Under the pieces are notes generated by a model. That model was given only the letters and a program-made list of their open reading frames with translations, was not told where the DNA came from and made no database searches. A stretch of 64,000 nucleotides of DNA from Rhodopseudomonas sp. P2A-2r (GTDB lineage Bacteria > Pseudomonadota > Alphaproteobacteria > Rhizobiales > Xanthobacteraceae), in NCBI RefSeq assembly GCF_026015985.1, contig NZ_CP110389.1, positions 5,860,001 through 5,924,000 on the forward strand. The letters run 5' to 3'. Positions within the stretch are counted from its first letter, which is position 1; each line of letters starts with the position of its first letter. Below, piece by piece: positions 8,442 through 17,762 of this stretch. Made by a program: the position numbers and the translations under genes.

Positions 8442-9740
8442 ATGACATCGTCCATGACCGACAAACGCCCGCTTTTGCGCGCCATCTTCGACGCCGCCGT
8501 GGCCGCCGCCCATCCGGACAAGATCCTGGGCGCGCATTTGCCCGCGCCGCCGAAGGGCCGCATCATCATCCTCGCCGCCGGCAAGGCTGCCGGCGCCATG
8601 GCCGCCGCCGCCGAGGCGCACTATCTCGATGACCTCAAGATCGAGCCGTCACGCCTCATCGGCATCGCCACCACGCGCCACGGCCATGGCGTGCCGACAC
8701 GCCGCATCACGGTGATCGAGGCCGGCCATCCCGTGCCCGACGAGGCCGGACTGAAGGGCGCCGACGACAGCCTGAGGCTCGCCGCCACCGCCGCTGCCGA
8801 CGACCTGCTGCTGGTGCTGATTTCCGGCGGCGGCTCCGCCAACTGGATCGCACCGGTGGCGGGCATCAGCTTCCTGCAGAAACAGCAGGTGACGCGCGCG
8901 CTGCTGCGCTCCGGCGCCGCCATCGGCGAGATCAACACCGTGCGCAAGCATCTGTCGCGCATCAAGGGCGGCCGCCTCGCCCGCGCCGGCCAGCGCGCCG
9001 AGATCCTGACGCTGGCGATTTCCGACGTGCCCCATGACGACCCGGCGGTGATCGCGTCAGGCCCGACAGTGCCTGACGCCAGCACGCTGGCCGAAGCCCG
9101 CGCCATCGTCGCCAAATACGATCTTGCCATCGACGACGCGGTTCGCGCCGCCCTCGACGATGACGCCAACGAGAGCGTCAAGCCGGGCGATGCGGCGTTC
9201 GCACGCGCGCGCTACCAGATGATCGCGCGACCGCGCGAATCCCTCGACGCCGCCATCAAGGTGGCGGCAGATGCCGGCTACGAGATCGTCGACCTCGGCG
9301 CCGACCTCGAGGGCGAGGCCCGCGAGGTGGCTGCAGGGCATGCGCAGCTCGCCCTGAAGGCACGCGCGGACAACCGGAAGCTCGCGATCCTGTCGGGCGG
9401 CGAACTCACCGTGACCGTCACCGGCAACGGCCGCGGCGGCCCCAATCAGGAATATGCGCTGGCGCTGGCGGACTTGCTGAAAGACAGCACCGGCATGTCA
9501 GCGCTGGCCGGCGACACCGACGGCGCCGACGGCGGCGCCGGCAGCGCCGACGATCCGGCAGGTGCGATGGTCGATGCGAAGACGTTTGCTGCGATGCGCG
9601 CGCAGAACCTCGAGGCCGCCGCCTATCTGAAGAATAACGACGCCACCGCATTCTTCACAGCTACCGGCGACCTGCTGCATAGCGGTCCGACGCTGACCAA
9701 CGTCAATGATGTCAGGGTGATCCTGGTGGAGCGGGAATAG
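8442..9740 (+). CDS. Glycerate 2-kinase of the MOFRL/TtuD family
   Basis: The protein has 432 residues with an N-terminal DUF4147 domain (GGGSANW loop, AAGKAAGAM near the start) and the C-terminal MOFRL domain containing GNGRGGPNQEYALA. Enzymes of this family phosphorylate D-glycerate to 2-phosphoglycerate in the serine cycle, glyoxylate metabolism or tartrate degradation. Older annotations call them hydroxypyruvate reductase (TtuD), but the sequence is that of the kinase. A second in-frame ATG four codons downstream could be the true start. The gene follows putA closely and may be co-transcribed, although no metabolic link is evident. Confidence 0.88.
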   Translation: MTSSMTDKRPLLRAIFDAAVAAAHPDKILGAHLPAPPKGRIIILAAGKAAGAMAAAAEAHYLDDLKIEPSRLIGIATTRHGHGVPTRRITVIEAGHPVPDEAGLKGADDSLRLAATAAADDLLLVLISGGGSANWIAPVAGISFLQKQQVTRALLRSGAAIGEINTVRKHLSRIKGGRLARAGQRAEILTLAISDVPHDDPAVIASGPTVPDASTLAEARAIVAKYDLAIDDAVRAALDDDANESVKPGDAAFARARYQMIARPRESLDAAIKVAADAGYEIVDLGADLEGEAREVAAGHAQLALKARADNRKLAILSGGELTVTVTGNGRGGPNQEYALALADLLKDSTGMSALAGDTDGADGGAGSADDPAGAMVDAKTFAAMRAQNLEAAAYLKNNDATAFFTATGDLLHSGPTLTNVNDVRVILVERE

Positions 9741-9743
9741 CGC

Positions 9744-9851
9744 ACTGTCGTTCCGGGGCGCGGGCGGCGTCAGCCGAACGCGAACCCGGAACCTCGATGT
9801 GCTTTGATGAACATTTCGGGATTCCGGGGTCGCTTGCGCCCCGGAATGACG
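9744..9851. repeat. Palindromic intergenic repeat, family 2 (ATTCCGGGG type)
   Basis: The element starts with CTGTCGTTCCGGGGCG and ends in a hairpin (9821-9847: ATTCCGGGG...CCCCGGAAT). The same ends recur at 25477-25528 and 27733-27783. It separates the convergent kinase and marR genes. Confidence 0.7.
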
Positions 9852-9862
9852 AAGAGGAAGTC

Positions 9863-10369
9863 CTAAAAATCCCGGGCAATCGTCGCCAGCATGCCGAGCA
9901 GCGCGGTGTGGTTGGCCGGGCCGAGCACCTCGATCAAACGGGCCTCGTGCTTGGCGGTGACCAGTTTCTTGGCGCGGACCAGCGTGGCGCGGCCCTTGTC
10001 GGTGAGCATCAGGACATGGGAGCGGCGATCGTTGGGCGAACGCATCCGGGTGCACAGGCCGCGGCTTTCCAGCGCATCCAGCATGGCCACGAAATTGGGG
10101 CGGAGAATGCCGAGGGTGTTGGCGATCTCGGTCTGGTTGCGGCCGGGATTGTTGTCCAGCAGCAGCAGCACGGAAAACTGCGCCGGCGTCAGTTGCAGCG
10201 GCGCCATGCAGCGCATGAAGTCGTCGAACACCCGCAACTGAGCCCGCTTGAGCGAGTAGCCGAGCAGGCCGGCCAGTTCGCCGATCTGCAGTGTGGTGTC
10301 GTCGACGGCGGTGTCCTCAGGCAGCACCTGCAGCTGAAGGTCCATATCGGCATCTCTGGAAACAGGCAT
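9863..10369 (-). CDS. MarR-family regulator of the aromatic-acid uptake/degradation locus
   Basis: The 168-residue protein carries a winged helix-turn-helix: TPAQFSVLLLLDNNPGRNQTEIANTL is helix-turn-helix entry and PNDRRSHVLMLTDKGR is the wing (about residues 108-125). It lies divergent to the ABC transporter operon, with an inverted repeat GTTATA-N3-TATACC at 10449-10463 between them. The same repeat occurs at two other promoters in the locus, so this protein is the best candidate for binding it. MarR proteins next to hydroxycinnamoyl-CoA ligase genes (CouR, HcaR, FerC) usually repress and are released by an aryl-CoA thioester; that ligand is inference here. The start is uncertain between 10369 and 10345. 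Confidence 0.87.
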   Translation of the reverse strand: MPVSRDADMDLQLQVLPEDTAVDDTTLQIGELAGLLGYSLKRAQLRVFDDFMRCMAPLQLTPAQFSVLLLLDNNPGRNQTEIANTLGILRPNFVAMLDALESRGLCTRMRSPNDRRSHVLMLTDKGRATLVRAKKLVTAKHEARLIEVLGPANHTALLGMLATIARDF

Positions 10370-10448
10370 CGTGCAATCCCCGGCTACCGGTCAATGAGCG
10401 CAATACCCGGTCGAAATGCGGCGGCTCTTGAGGTTATGATGGATAATC

Positions 10449-10463
10449 GTTATAGGATATACC
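10449..10463. promoter_or_regulatory. Putative MarR operator A, GTTATA-GGA-TATACC
   Basis: The 6-3-6 inverted repeat has one mismatch between half-sites. It lies 80 bases upstream of marR and about 100 bases upstream of livH, in their shared divergent region. Compare the perfect copy at 20505-20519. Confidence 0.6.
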
Positions 10464-10563
10464 ATTACTGTATCAAATGAGCGGCAGATTTCAACTGCCG
10501 TTGTTGATTGTCGTGGGGCTGTGGTATCCGCGGCACATTCATCCGGGGTGGGAGCGTGCGGTC

Positions 10564-11604
10564 TTGAACACAACGATTCTGCTGTTCCTCTTGCAGGACG
10601 GCATCACCAACGGCGCGATCTACGCGCTGCTTGGCCTGGCGCTGGTGCTGGTCTTTGCGGTCACCAGGGTGATCCTGATTCCGCAGGGCGAATTCATCAC
10701 CTATGGTGCGCTGACTTATGCCAGCCTGTCGACCGGGCAGGTCCCGGGCACGGTTCGCCTGGCCGTCGCCATGGGCGTGGTCGCTTTTGCCTTCGACATC
10801 TTCACCTTCAGAAAGTCGCTGCATCTGCGGCGTGTTCTGCGCGCATTCGCGGTCAATATCGTGTTTCCGCTGGCCGTGTGGGGCCTGACCCTGGCGCTGG
10901 CCGGACGGCAGAGCCACATCGCGGTGAATATCGCTTTGTCCCTGCTGATCGTCGCGGCGATCGGACTGTTCCTCTATCGCATCGCGTTCCAGCCGATCGC
11001 CCACACCTCTGTGCTGGTGCTGCTGATCGCCTCGGTGGGTTGCCACCTGGCCCTGCAGGGCTTCGGCCTGGTGTTCTTCGGCGCCGAGGGCCAGCGCGGC
11101 CCCACCATCTCCGATGCCGCCGTGATGATCGGGCCGCTGCGCTTCACCGGCCAGAGCATCGCAGTCTACGCCATCACCCTCGCGCTGATCATCGGCCTCT
11201 GGCTGTTCTTCGGTTTCACGCTATACGGCAAGGCGCTGCGCGCCACCGCGGTGAACCGGCTTGGCGCCCGCCTCGTCGGCATCCGCACTTCGCTGTCCGG
11301 CCAGATCGCCTTCCTGCTGGCATCGGTGATCGGCGCCATCTCCGGCATCCTGATCGTGCCGATCACCACGCTCTATTACGACACCGGCTTCCTGATCGGC
11401 CTCAAGGGCTTCGTCGCCGCAATTATCGGCGGCCTGGTGAGCTATCCGCTCACCGCCGTCGCCGCCATCGTGGTCGGCTGCGTCGAGGCGTTCTCATCGT
11501 TCTACGCGAGCAATTTCAAGGAGGTCATCGTCTTCACGCTGATCCTGCCGGTCCTCGTGCTGCGCTCGCTTGCGGCACCCGCGGTCGATGAAGAGAAGGA
11601 TTGA
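10564..11604 (+). CDS. livH: Branched-chain-type ABC transporter permease LivH
   Basis: This is a hydrophobic permease of 346 residues with eight or nine membrane helices. It begins with the LivH hallmark LLQDGITNGAIYALLGLALVLVF and contains the cytoplasmic coupling-loop region LRATAVNRLGARLVGIR. It should form the membrane pore with the LivM part of the next gene. I chose a TTG start at 10564 preceded by GGGAG. The ATG at 10477 would add 29 residues unlike any LivH N-terminus and would begin inside the operator/promoter region. The stop is 3 bases before the next gene. Substrates of close LIV systems in aromatic loci are often aryl acids rather than amino acids. Confidence 0.88.
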   Translation: MNTTILLFLLQDGITNGAIYALLGLALVLVFAVTRVILIPQGEFITYGALTYASLSTGQVPGTVRLAVAMGVVAFAFDIFTFRKSLHLRRVLRAFAVNIVFPLAVWGLTLALAGRQSHIAVNIALSLLIVAAIGLFLYRIAFQPIAHTSVLVLLIASVGCHLALQGFGLVFFGAEGQRGPTISDAAVMIGPLRFTGQSIAVYAITLALIIGLWLFFGFTLYGKALRATAVNRLGARLVGIRTSLSGQIAFLLASVIGAISGILIVPITTLYYDTGFLIGLKGFVAAIIGGLVSYPLTAVAAIVVGCVEAFSSFYASNFKEVIVFTLILPVLVLRSLAAPAVDEEKD

Positions 11605-11607
11605 GCG

Positions 11608-13377
11608 ATGAACCGGCGTTTTCCCATCGTCATTTTCGCGCTTGTCATGGCAGCGCTGCCGTTCATCCCCGGCATGCCGCCGTTCTGGATCGTGCTGCTC
11701 GACAATATCGGCCTCGCCGCCCTGGTGGCGATGGGCCTCGTGCTGCTCACCGGCGTCGGCGGCCTCACGTCGTTCGGCCAGGCGGCGTTCTGCGGCTTCG
11801 GCGCCTACACCACCGCGGTGCTGACCACCACCTGGGGCGTGTCGCCGTGGCTGACCCTGCCGGCGGCGCTGATCGTCAGTGGCCTCGCCGCCGTGCTGCT
11901 TGGCCTCGTCACCGTGCGGCTATCCGGCCACTACCTGCCACTCGGCACCATCGCCTGGGGCATCAGCCTGTACTATCTCTTCAGCAAGCTCAGCTTTCTC
12001 GGCCGCAATGACGGCATCTCCGGGATTCCGCCTCTGTCCATCGGCACGCTGAAGATGCTCGATCCCCACACCATCTACTTTCCTATCTGGATCGCGGTCA
12101 TCCTCTGCGCCGTGCTGTCGATGAACCTGCTGGACTCCCGCACCGGCCGCGCAATCCGCGCATTGCGTCGCGGCCACATCGCCGCCGAAGCCTTCGGCGT
12201 GCAGACCGCCCGCGCCAAGCTGATGGTTTTCATCTATGCCGCAATGCTGGCCGGCCTGTCCGGCTGGCTCTACGCGCACTTCCAGCGCGCCGCGACGCCG
12301 ACGCCGTTCGGCCCGCAGGCCGGCATCGAATATCTGTTCATCGCCGTGGTCGGCGGCGCCGGCTATGTCTGGGGCGGCGTGCTCGGCGCCGCCGTGGTGG
12401 TGATCCTCAAGGAGGTGCTGCAGAGCTACCTGCCGCTGATCTTCGGCGGCGGTGGCCAACTCGAGACCATCGTGTTCGGCATCCTGCTGGTGGCGCTGCT
12501 GCAGTTCGCACCAACCGGTATGTGGCCGTGGCTGACCTCGCTGCTGCCGTTCGAGATCAAGCGCAAGCGGCCGGATCCGTCCGCAACCCTGCCGGCGCGG
12601 CCGCAGACCGCCACGGGATCGGGCCCGCTGCTTGAAGTCAACAATGCGCGCAAGCAGTTCGGCGGCGTGATCGCCGTCAACAACGTCTCGTTCGACGTGG
12701 GAGCGCGCGAGATCGTGGCGCTGATCGGCCCCAACGGCGCCGGCAAGAGCACCACCTTCAACCTGATCACCGGCGTGCTGAAGACCACCGCCGGCAAGAT
12801 CTCCATGCGCGGCAAAAGCATCGACAACGCGCCGCCGCAGGACGTCGTCAAGCTCGGCATCGCCCGCACCTTCCAGCACGTCAAGCTGGTGCCGGACATG
12901 ACCGTGCTGGAGAACGTCGCCCTCGGCGCGCATCTGCGCGGCACGGCCGGCGCCATCAGCAGCATGCTGCGGCTCGACCGCGCCGACGAAGCGAAACTGC
13001 TGGCGGAAGCCGCACGGCAGATCGACCGCGTCGGCCTCGGCGATCAGATCGACCAGCTCGCGGGCTCGCTGTCGCTGGGCCAGCAGCGCATCGTCGAGAT
13101 CGCCCGCGCGCTGTGCGTCGACCCGCAGTTGCTGCTGCTCGACGAGCCCGCCGCCGGCCTGCGACACATGGAAAAGCAGCAGCTGGCCGCATTGCTGCGG
13201 CAGCTGCGCGACGGCGGCATGTCGGTGCTGCTGGTGGAACACGACATGGGATTTGTGATGGACCTGGCCGACCGTATCGTGGTGCTCGACTTCGGCACGC
13301 GGATCGCCGAGGGCACGCCCGAGGCCATCAAGCGCAACCCCGACGTCATCAAGGCCTATCTGGGAGCGGTCGCATGA
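11608..13377 (+). CDS. Fused branched-chain-type ABC transporter permease-ATPase (LivM-LivG)
   Basis: A single 589-residue polypeptide joins two normally separate subunits. Residues 1 to about 325 are a LivM permease ([19 protein letters not shown]; eight or more membrane helices). After a proline/arginine-rich linker (about 325-345) comes a LivG ATPase with Walker [10 protein letters not shown], signature LSLGQQR, Walker [11 protein letters not shown] and H-loop VEHD. The reading frame is continuous and no internal start is needed, so the fusion looks genuine; similar fusions occur in Bradyrhizobium. The gene overlaps livF by four bases (ATGA), implying translational coupling. Confidence 0.93.
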   Translation: MNRRFPIVIFALVMAALPFIPGMPPFWIVLLDNIGLAALVAMGLVLLTGVGGLTSFGQAAFCGFGAYTTAVLTTTWGVSPWLTLPAALIVSGLAAVLLGLVTVRLSGHYLPLGTIAWGISLYYLFSKLSFLGRNDGISGIPPLSIGTLKMLDPHTIYFPIWIAVILCAVLSMNLLDSRTGRAIRALRRGHIAAEAFGVQTARAKLMVFIYAAMLAGLSGWLYAHFQRAATPTPFGPQAGIEYLFIAVVGGAGYVWGGVLGAAVVVILKEVLQSYLPLIFGGGGQLETIVFGILLVALLQFAPTGMWPWLTSLLPFEIKRKRPDPSATLPARPQTATGSGPLLEVNNARKQFGGVIAVNNVSFDVGAREIVALIGPNGAGKSTTFNLITGVLKTTAGKISMRGKSIDNAPPQDVVKLGIARTFQHVKLVPDMTVLENVALGAHLRGTAGAISSMLRLDRADEAKLLAEAARQIDRVGLGDQIDQLAGSLSLGQQRIVEIARALCVDPQLLLLDEPAAGLRHMEKQQLAALLRQLRDGGMSVLLVEHDMGFVMDLADRIVVLDFGTRIAEGTPEAIKRNPDVIKAYLGAVA

Positions 13378-14108
13378 GCACGCCCTTGCTTGCAGTCTCC
13401 GACGCGCACATTTCCTACGGCAAGGTGGAGGCGGTGCGGGCGGTGTCGCTCGACGTCCGCGCCGACGAGATCGTCACCATCATCGGCGCCAACGGCGCCG
13501 GCAAGACCACGCTGCTCAACGCCATCATGGGCATCCTGCCGCTCAAGGGCGGCGTCAGCTTTGCCGGCGAAGACGTCTCGAAGATGGACATCGAGGACCG
13601 CGTCGCCGCCGGCCTATGCCTGGTGCCCGAGCATCGCGAGCTGTTCGCCACCATGAATGTCGAGGACAACCTGCAGCTTGGTGCCTTCCGCATCGCCAAG
13701 GCCACGGCCGCACGCTCCTTCGAGCGGGTCTACACGCTGTTTCCGCGGCTCAAAGAGCGCCGCAAGCAGCTCGCCGGCACATTGTCCGGCGGCGAGCAGC
13801 AGATGCTGGCCATGGGCCGCGCACTGATGGGTGCGCCGAAGCTGCTGATGCTCGACGAGCCGAGCCTTGGCCTTGCGCCGATCATCGTCGCCGACATTTT
13901 CCGCATCGTCGCCGAGCTGAAGGCCGCTGGCGTCTCGGTGCTGCTGGTGGAGCAGAACGCGCAGGCGGCCCTGAAAATCGCCGACCGCGCTTATGTCATG
14001 GAGCTCGGCGAGTTCATCCTCGACGGTGCGGCGAGCGATATCGCCAGCAACCAGCGCGTGGTGGCGAGCTATCTGGGATTTCAACACGAAGGCGCCAGCG
14101 CGGTATAG
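13374..14108 (+). CDS. livF: Branched-chain-type ABC transporter ATPase LivF
   Basis: The 244-residue ATPase has Walker A GANGAGKTT, the LivF-specific CLVPEHRELFATMNVEDNL stretch, signature LSGGEQQ, Walker B LLMLDEPSLG and the LVEQNA segment replacing the usual H-loop. It powers the transporter together with the fused LivG domain. Its start codon overlaps the previous stop. It is the last gene of the + strand operon, which is followed by a palindromic repeat. Confidence 0.93.
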   Translation: MSTPLLAVSDAHISYGKVEAVRAVSLDVRADEIVTIIGANGAGKTTLLNAIMGILPLKGGVSFAGEDVSKMDIEDRVAAGLCLVPEHRELFATMNVEDNLQLGAFRIAKATAARSFERVYTLFPRLKERRKQLAGTLSGGEQQMLAMGRALMGAPKLLMLDEPSLGLAPIIVADIFRIVAELKAAGVSVLLVEQNAQAALKIADRAYVMELGEFILDGAASDIASNQRVVASYLGFQHEGASAV

Positions 14109-14143
14109 CTGGCGCGCTCGTTCTGTTTCCGGCGCACCCCTCC

Positions 14144-14294
14144 ACTTGTCGTCCCGGCGAACGCCGGGACCCATAACCTCCGTCAGTCGTGTCGCATCAT
14201 GGCGGCAGCCACAACGCTCCATCAATTCTGCACGGCGTATGGGTCCCGGCTCAGCGCTCGCGTTGCTCGCTTGGCCGGGACCACAGACGAGTAA
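14144..14294. repeat. MITE-like palindromic repeat, family 4
   Basis: The element has two hairpins (GTCCCGGCGAACGCCGGGAC on the left; CCGGCTCAGC...TGGCCGGG on the right) enclosing a unique core. The ends are related inverted sequences (ACTTGTCGTCCCGG and, reversed, ACTCGTCTGTGGTCCCGG). The layout matches 53624-53750. It ends at the stop codon of livK1 and separates it from livF. Confidence 0.6.
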
Positions 14295-15442
14295 CTACTG
14301 CGCCGGAACGTACTTGCCGTTCTTCACCGTCAGCAGGATGCGCGAGCGATCGTCGACGCCGTTGCGGTCCTTGTCGGTGAAGTTGTAGACGCCCTGCGTT
14401 GCGGCGATTTCCTTTTCCGACATCAACGCCTGGCGGATCGCCTCGCGGAATTCCGGCGTGCCGGGCTTGGCGGTCTTCAGCGCCACCGGAATGACGCGCT
14501 TCAAGACTTCGAACGCATCATAGGAATGGCCGGCAAACTGGTTGCGGCTGTCCGGGCCATATTTGGCCTCGTAGGCGGCGTTGAGCGCGAGGCCGGGCTT
14601 CTTGGTCAGCGCGCTGTCGGGCTGGCCCTCGGGATTCATCACCGGGCCGGAAGCCATCAGCACGCCTTCGGCGGAAGCGCCGGCGATGCGGATGAAGTCC
14701 ATCACGGCGGCGCCGTGGGTCTGGTAGATCAGGCCCTTGTAGCCGCGGGCACGCAATTCCGTTTGCGGCATGCCGGCGCCGGCACCGGCGGCGCCGACCA
14801 GGATCGCATCGGGATTGGCGGCGACCAGCTTCAGCACCTGGCCGGTGATCGACGTATCCGGCCGCGCGAAACGCTCGTCGTCGACGATGGCCATGCCCAG
14901 CGACGCGGTCTGCGCCTTGAGGTCGGAGAACCACAGGTCGCCATAGGAATCCGAATAGCCGATATAGCCCACGGTCTTGATGCCATGCGCCTTCATGTGG
15001 TCGTACATCACCCGGCCGACGATCGCGACCGGCTGCGGCATGTCCACCGACCACTTTTCGCGGGCAGGCGTGAACGGCATCGGCGACAGGCTGAAATGCG
15101 GAATGCCGGCCTCGTTGGCGACGGTGGACATCGCAACCGACGACGGCACGATCGACGAGCCGATCATCAGATCGGCCTTCGACTCGGTCACGAAGCGCCG
15201 CGCATTGGTGGTCGCCGTGGCGGGATCGCCTCCATCATCGAGCACGATCAGTTTCAGCGGCACACCGCCGATCTCCTTCGGTACGAATTCCAGCGCATTG
15301 CGCTCGGGCACCCCAGCGCCGCGGCGGGACCGGTGGTCGACAGGCTAATGCCGATGGTGATGTCGGAGGTCTGCGCCCAAGACGGCGAGGCGACGGCCAA
15401 TGTGGCGGCGACAGCCACCATGGCCACATGAAGTCTGGTCAT
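14295..15442 (-). pseudogene. ABC transporter substrate-binding protein (LivK-like, copy 1), frameshifted
   Basis: This is a periplasmic type I binding protein (peripla_BP_6). The signal peptide and the start of the mature protein (TSDITIGISLSTTGPAAALG) are in one frame. The remainder, from PERNALEFVPKEIGG, is in another. The break falls in a C run at 15311-15314 (+ strand). Adding one base gives 382 residues, exactly the length of the intact paralog 240 bases upstream (15685-16833), to which it is closely similar throughout. No LIV operon binding protein is encoded on the + strand, so one or both of these copies probably serve livH-MG-F. Whether the indel is biological or a sequencing error cannot be told from one sequence. 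Confidence 0.85.
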
Positions 15443-15633
15443 TCGTTGTTCTTTCAAGTGACTGCCGTCCGCCCGAACGATGACCGGGCGATCTCCTGTC
15501 GGGCAGGGCTGGACGGTCCTGGCAGGGTGATGCGTCGCCCGGACCGTGGGAGGGGTGCAGACTTAAAGCGATACCGCCCCGATCTCAACCGCGACCGCTG
15601 CCGGGCAGCCAGACCGCACCGCATGGCCCAGCC

Positions 15634-15664
15634 ACAAAAAGCCGGCCCCTTGCGGGGGCCGGCT
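15634..15664 (-). terminator. Rho-independent terminator after the second binding-protein gene
   Basis: Read on the minus strand, the stem GCCGGCCCC / GGGGCCGGC with a short loop is followed by TTTTTG. It lies about 20 bases past the stop of the 15685-16833 gene, so livK1 probably needs read-through or its own promoter. Confidence 0.8.
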
Positions 15665-15684
15665 GACATCGAACGCGTCCGGTC

Positions 15685-16833
15685 TTACTTGACCATGACG
15701 TATTTGCCGTCCTTCACCGTGAGCAGGATGCGCGAGCGCTCGTCGAGGCCGTAGCGATCCTTTTCGGTGAAGTTGTAGACGCCCTGGCTGGCGGCCAAGT
15801 CCTTCTCGGTCATCAGCGCCTGGCGGATCGCTTCGCGGAATTCCGGCGTGCCGGGCTTGGCGGTCTTCAGCGCCACCGGGATGACCCGCTTGAGGATCTC
15901 GAACGCGTCATAGGAATGGCCGGCGAACTGGCTGCGGCTGTTCGGGCCATACTTGGCTTCATAGGCGGTGTTGAGCGCGAGGCCGGGCTTCTTGGTCAGC
16001 GCGCTGTCGTCCTGGCCTTCCGGATACATCACCGGACCCGAGGCCATCAGCACGCCTTCAGCGGCCGGACCTGCGATGCGGATGAAGTCCATCGAGGCCG
16101 CGCCGTGGGTCTGATAGATCAGGCCCTTGTAGCCGCGCGCGCGCAGTTCGGTCTGCGGCAGCGCTGCGGCGGTGCCGGAGGCGCCGACCAGCACGGCATC
16201 GGGATTTGCCGCGACCAGCTTCAGGACCTGTCCGGTCACCGACGTATCAGGGCGGGCAAAGCGCTCTTCGGCAGCAATGCTGATGCCCATCGCCGGCCCC
16301 TGGGCCTTGAGATCGTTGAACCAGAGATCGCCGTAGCTGTCCGAATAGCCGATATAGCCGACGGTCTTGATGTTGTGCGCCTTCATGTGGTCGTACATCA
16401 CCTTGCCGACGATCGGGATCGGCTGCGGCATGGCGACCGACCACTTCGCGCGCTCCGGCGAAATCGGGAACGGTGCCAGGCCGAAATGCGGGATGCCGGC
16501 TTCGTTGGCGACGGTGGAAACCGCCACCGTGGGCGGCGTGGTCGCCGAGCCCATGATGATATCGGCCTTGGATTCGGTGACGAAGCGGCGGGCGTTGGTG
16601 GTGGCGATGGTCGGATCGCCGCCGTCGTCGAGCACGACGACCTTGAGCGGCACGCCGCCGATTTCCTTCGGCACGAATTCCAGCGCATTGCGCTCGGGAA
16701 TGCCGAGGGCTGCGGCGGGGCCCGTGGTGGTGGTGGTGATGCCGATGGTGATCTCGGGGGTCTGCGCCTGCACCGGGCCGGCGATGGCCAGCGAGGCAGC
16801 CACAGCCGCTATCGCCAAACTGAGCTTGGTCAT
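15685..16833 (-). CDS. ABC transporter substrate-binding protein (LivK-like, copy 2)
   Basis: The intact 382-residue periplasmic binding protein has a signal peptide ending AGPVQAQ and starts its mature part with TPEITIGITTTTTGPAAALG. The second-domain sequence GYIGYSDSYGDLWF and the hinge region GPVMYPEGQ are typical of binding proteins for aryl-carboxylate or branched-chain substrates. The ATG at 16833 follows AGGGAG at good spacing. It lies downstream of the SDR, ligase and crotonase genes on the same strand, so the locus links uptake to CoA activation. Its paralog follows after a terminator. Confidence 0.88.
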   Translation of the reverse strand: MTKLSLAIAAVAASLAIAGPVQAQTPEITIGITTTTTGPAAALGIPERNALEFVPKEIGGVPLKVVVLDDGGDPTIATTNARRFVTESKADIIMGSATTPPTVAVSTVANEAGIPHFGLAPFPISPERAKWSVAMPQPIPIVGKVMYDHMKAHNIKTVGYIGYSDSYGDLWFNDLKAQGPAMGISIAAEERFARPDTSVTGQVLKLVAANPDAVLVGASGTAAALPQTELRARGYKGLIYQTHGAASMDFIRIAGPAAEGVLMASGPVMYPEGQDDSALTKKPGLALNTAYEAKYGPNSRSQFAGHSYDAFEILKRVIPVALKTAKPGTPEFREAIRQALMTEKDLAASQGVYNFTEKDRYGLDERSRILLTVKDGKYVMVK

Positions 16834-16960
16834 TGGTATCTCCCTGGGGTTCGTTTTTTCTGGGTCTTCTAGATCAAACTTCGCAGCTTTAATCAGCCCC
16901 TTCTTTAGGTCAGGGCACTGGCGGGGGAAAGGCCCCGGCCAGTCGACCCTTCGCCGCAGC

Positions 16961-17722
16961 CTAGCGCGGTGCCATGCGCAAGGACGCATCCAGCCTGACC
17001 ACCTCGCCGTTGAGGTAGGGATTGTCGATCATGTGCAGCGCCAGCGAGGCGAACTCGTCGGCGTGGCCGAGCCGGCGCGGGAACGGAATCGCCGCAGCCA
17101 GGCTGTCCTGGGCCTCCTGCGGCAGAGCGCCCAGCAGCGGCGTCATGAACAGGCCGGGCGCGATGGTCAGGACGCGGATGCCGAACTGGGCCAGTTCGCG
17201 GGCGATCGGCAGCGTCATGCCGACAATACCGCCTTTGGAGGCCGAATAGGCAGCCTGCCCGATCTGGCCATCATAGGCGGCAACCGAAGCGGTCGAGATC
17301 ACCACGCCGCGCTCGCCACCCTCCAGCGGCTCCAGCTTCGACATCGGATCAGTGGCCAGCCGGATCATGTTGAACGAGCCGATCAGGTTGACCCGGATGA
17401 CCTTGTCGAAATCGCCCAGCGCCATCGGGCCTTCGCGGCCGATCACCCGCTTGGCGACGCCGATGCCGGCGCAGTTGACCAGCACCCGCGCGGCGCCATG
17501 GGCCTTGGCGGCGGCCGCGACCGCGGCTTCGCCGGACGCGGCATCCGACACGTCGCAATGCACGGCGACGCCGCCGATCTCCTTGGCGACTTTTTCAGCC
17601 AGCGCCATGTTGAGGTCGAGCACAGCGACCTTGGCCCCCTGCCCGGCGAGTTTTCGCGCGGTCGCTGCGCCGAGGCCGGATGCACCGCCGGTCACAAGCG
17701 CGGCGTGGTCTTTCAACTGCAT
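16961..17722 (-). CDS. SDR dehydrogenase, 3-hydroxyacyl-CoA dehydrogenase type II-like
   Basis: This is a classical short-chain dehydrogenase of 253 residues. It has the nucleotide motif TGGASGLG (about residues 12-19), NCAGIG, the Ser of STASVAAYDGQIGQ and the catalytic YSASK. The sequence type (IGQAAYSASKGGIVGMTLPIARELAQFGIRV) is that of 17-beta-HSD10/3-hydroxy-2-methylbutyryl-CoA dehydrogenases. It probably oxidises a 3-hydroxyacyl-CoA formed by the neighbouring crotonase. It sits 40 bases after the ligase in the same direction, so it shares that operon. A close paralog is encoded at 39539-40297 in the second CoA locus. Confidence 0.88.
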   Translation of the reverse strand: MQLKDHAALVTGGASGLGAATARKLAGQGAKVAVLDLNMALAEKVAKEIGGVAVHCDVSDAASGEAAVAAAAKAHGAARVLVNCAGIGVAKRVIGREGPMALGDFDKVIRVNLIGSFNMIRLATDPMSKLEPLEGGERGVVISTASVAAYDGQIGQAAYSASKGGIVGMTLPIARELAQFGIRVLTIAPGLFMTPLLGALPQEAQDSLAAAIPFPRRLGHADEFASLALHMIDNPYLNGEVVRLDASLRMAPR

Positions 17723-17762
17723 GGAATTCTCCCGTGGTGTCGCAACGTGACGATGGCTTCTG

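Noticed and set aside
10521..11591. 356-residue + strand ORF overlapping livH
   Set aside because: Arg/Gly/Pro-rich out-of-frame translation of the livH gene.
11608..13377. LivM-LivG fusion as a sequencing artefact
   Set aside because: The linker is in frame with good codon use and no remnant stop or ribosome site, so a genuine fusion is more likely.
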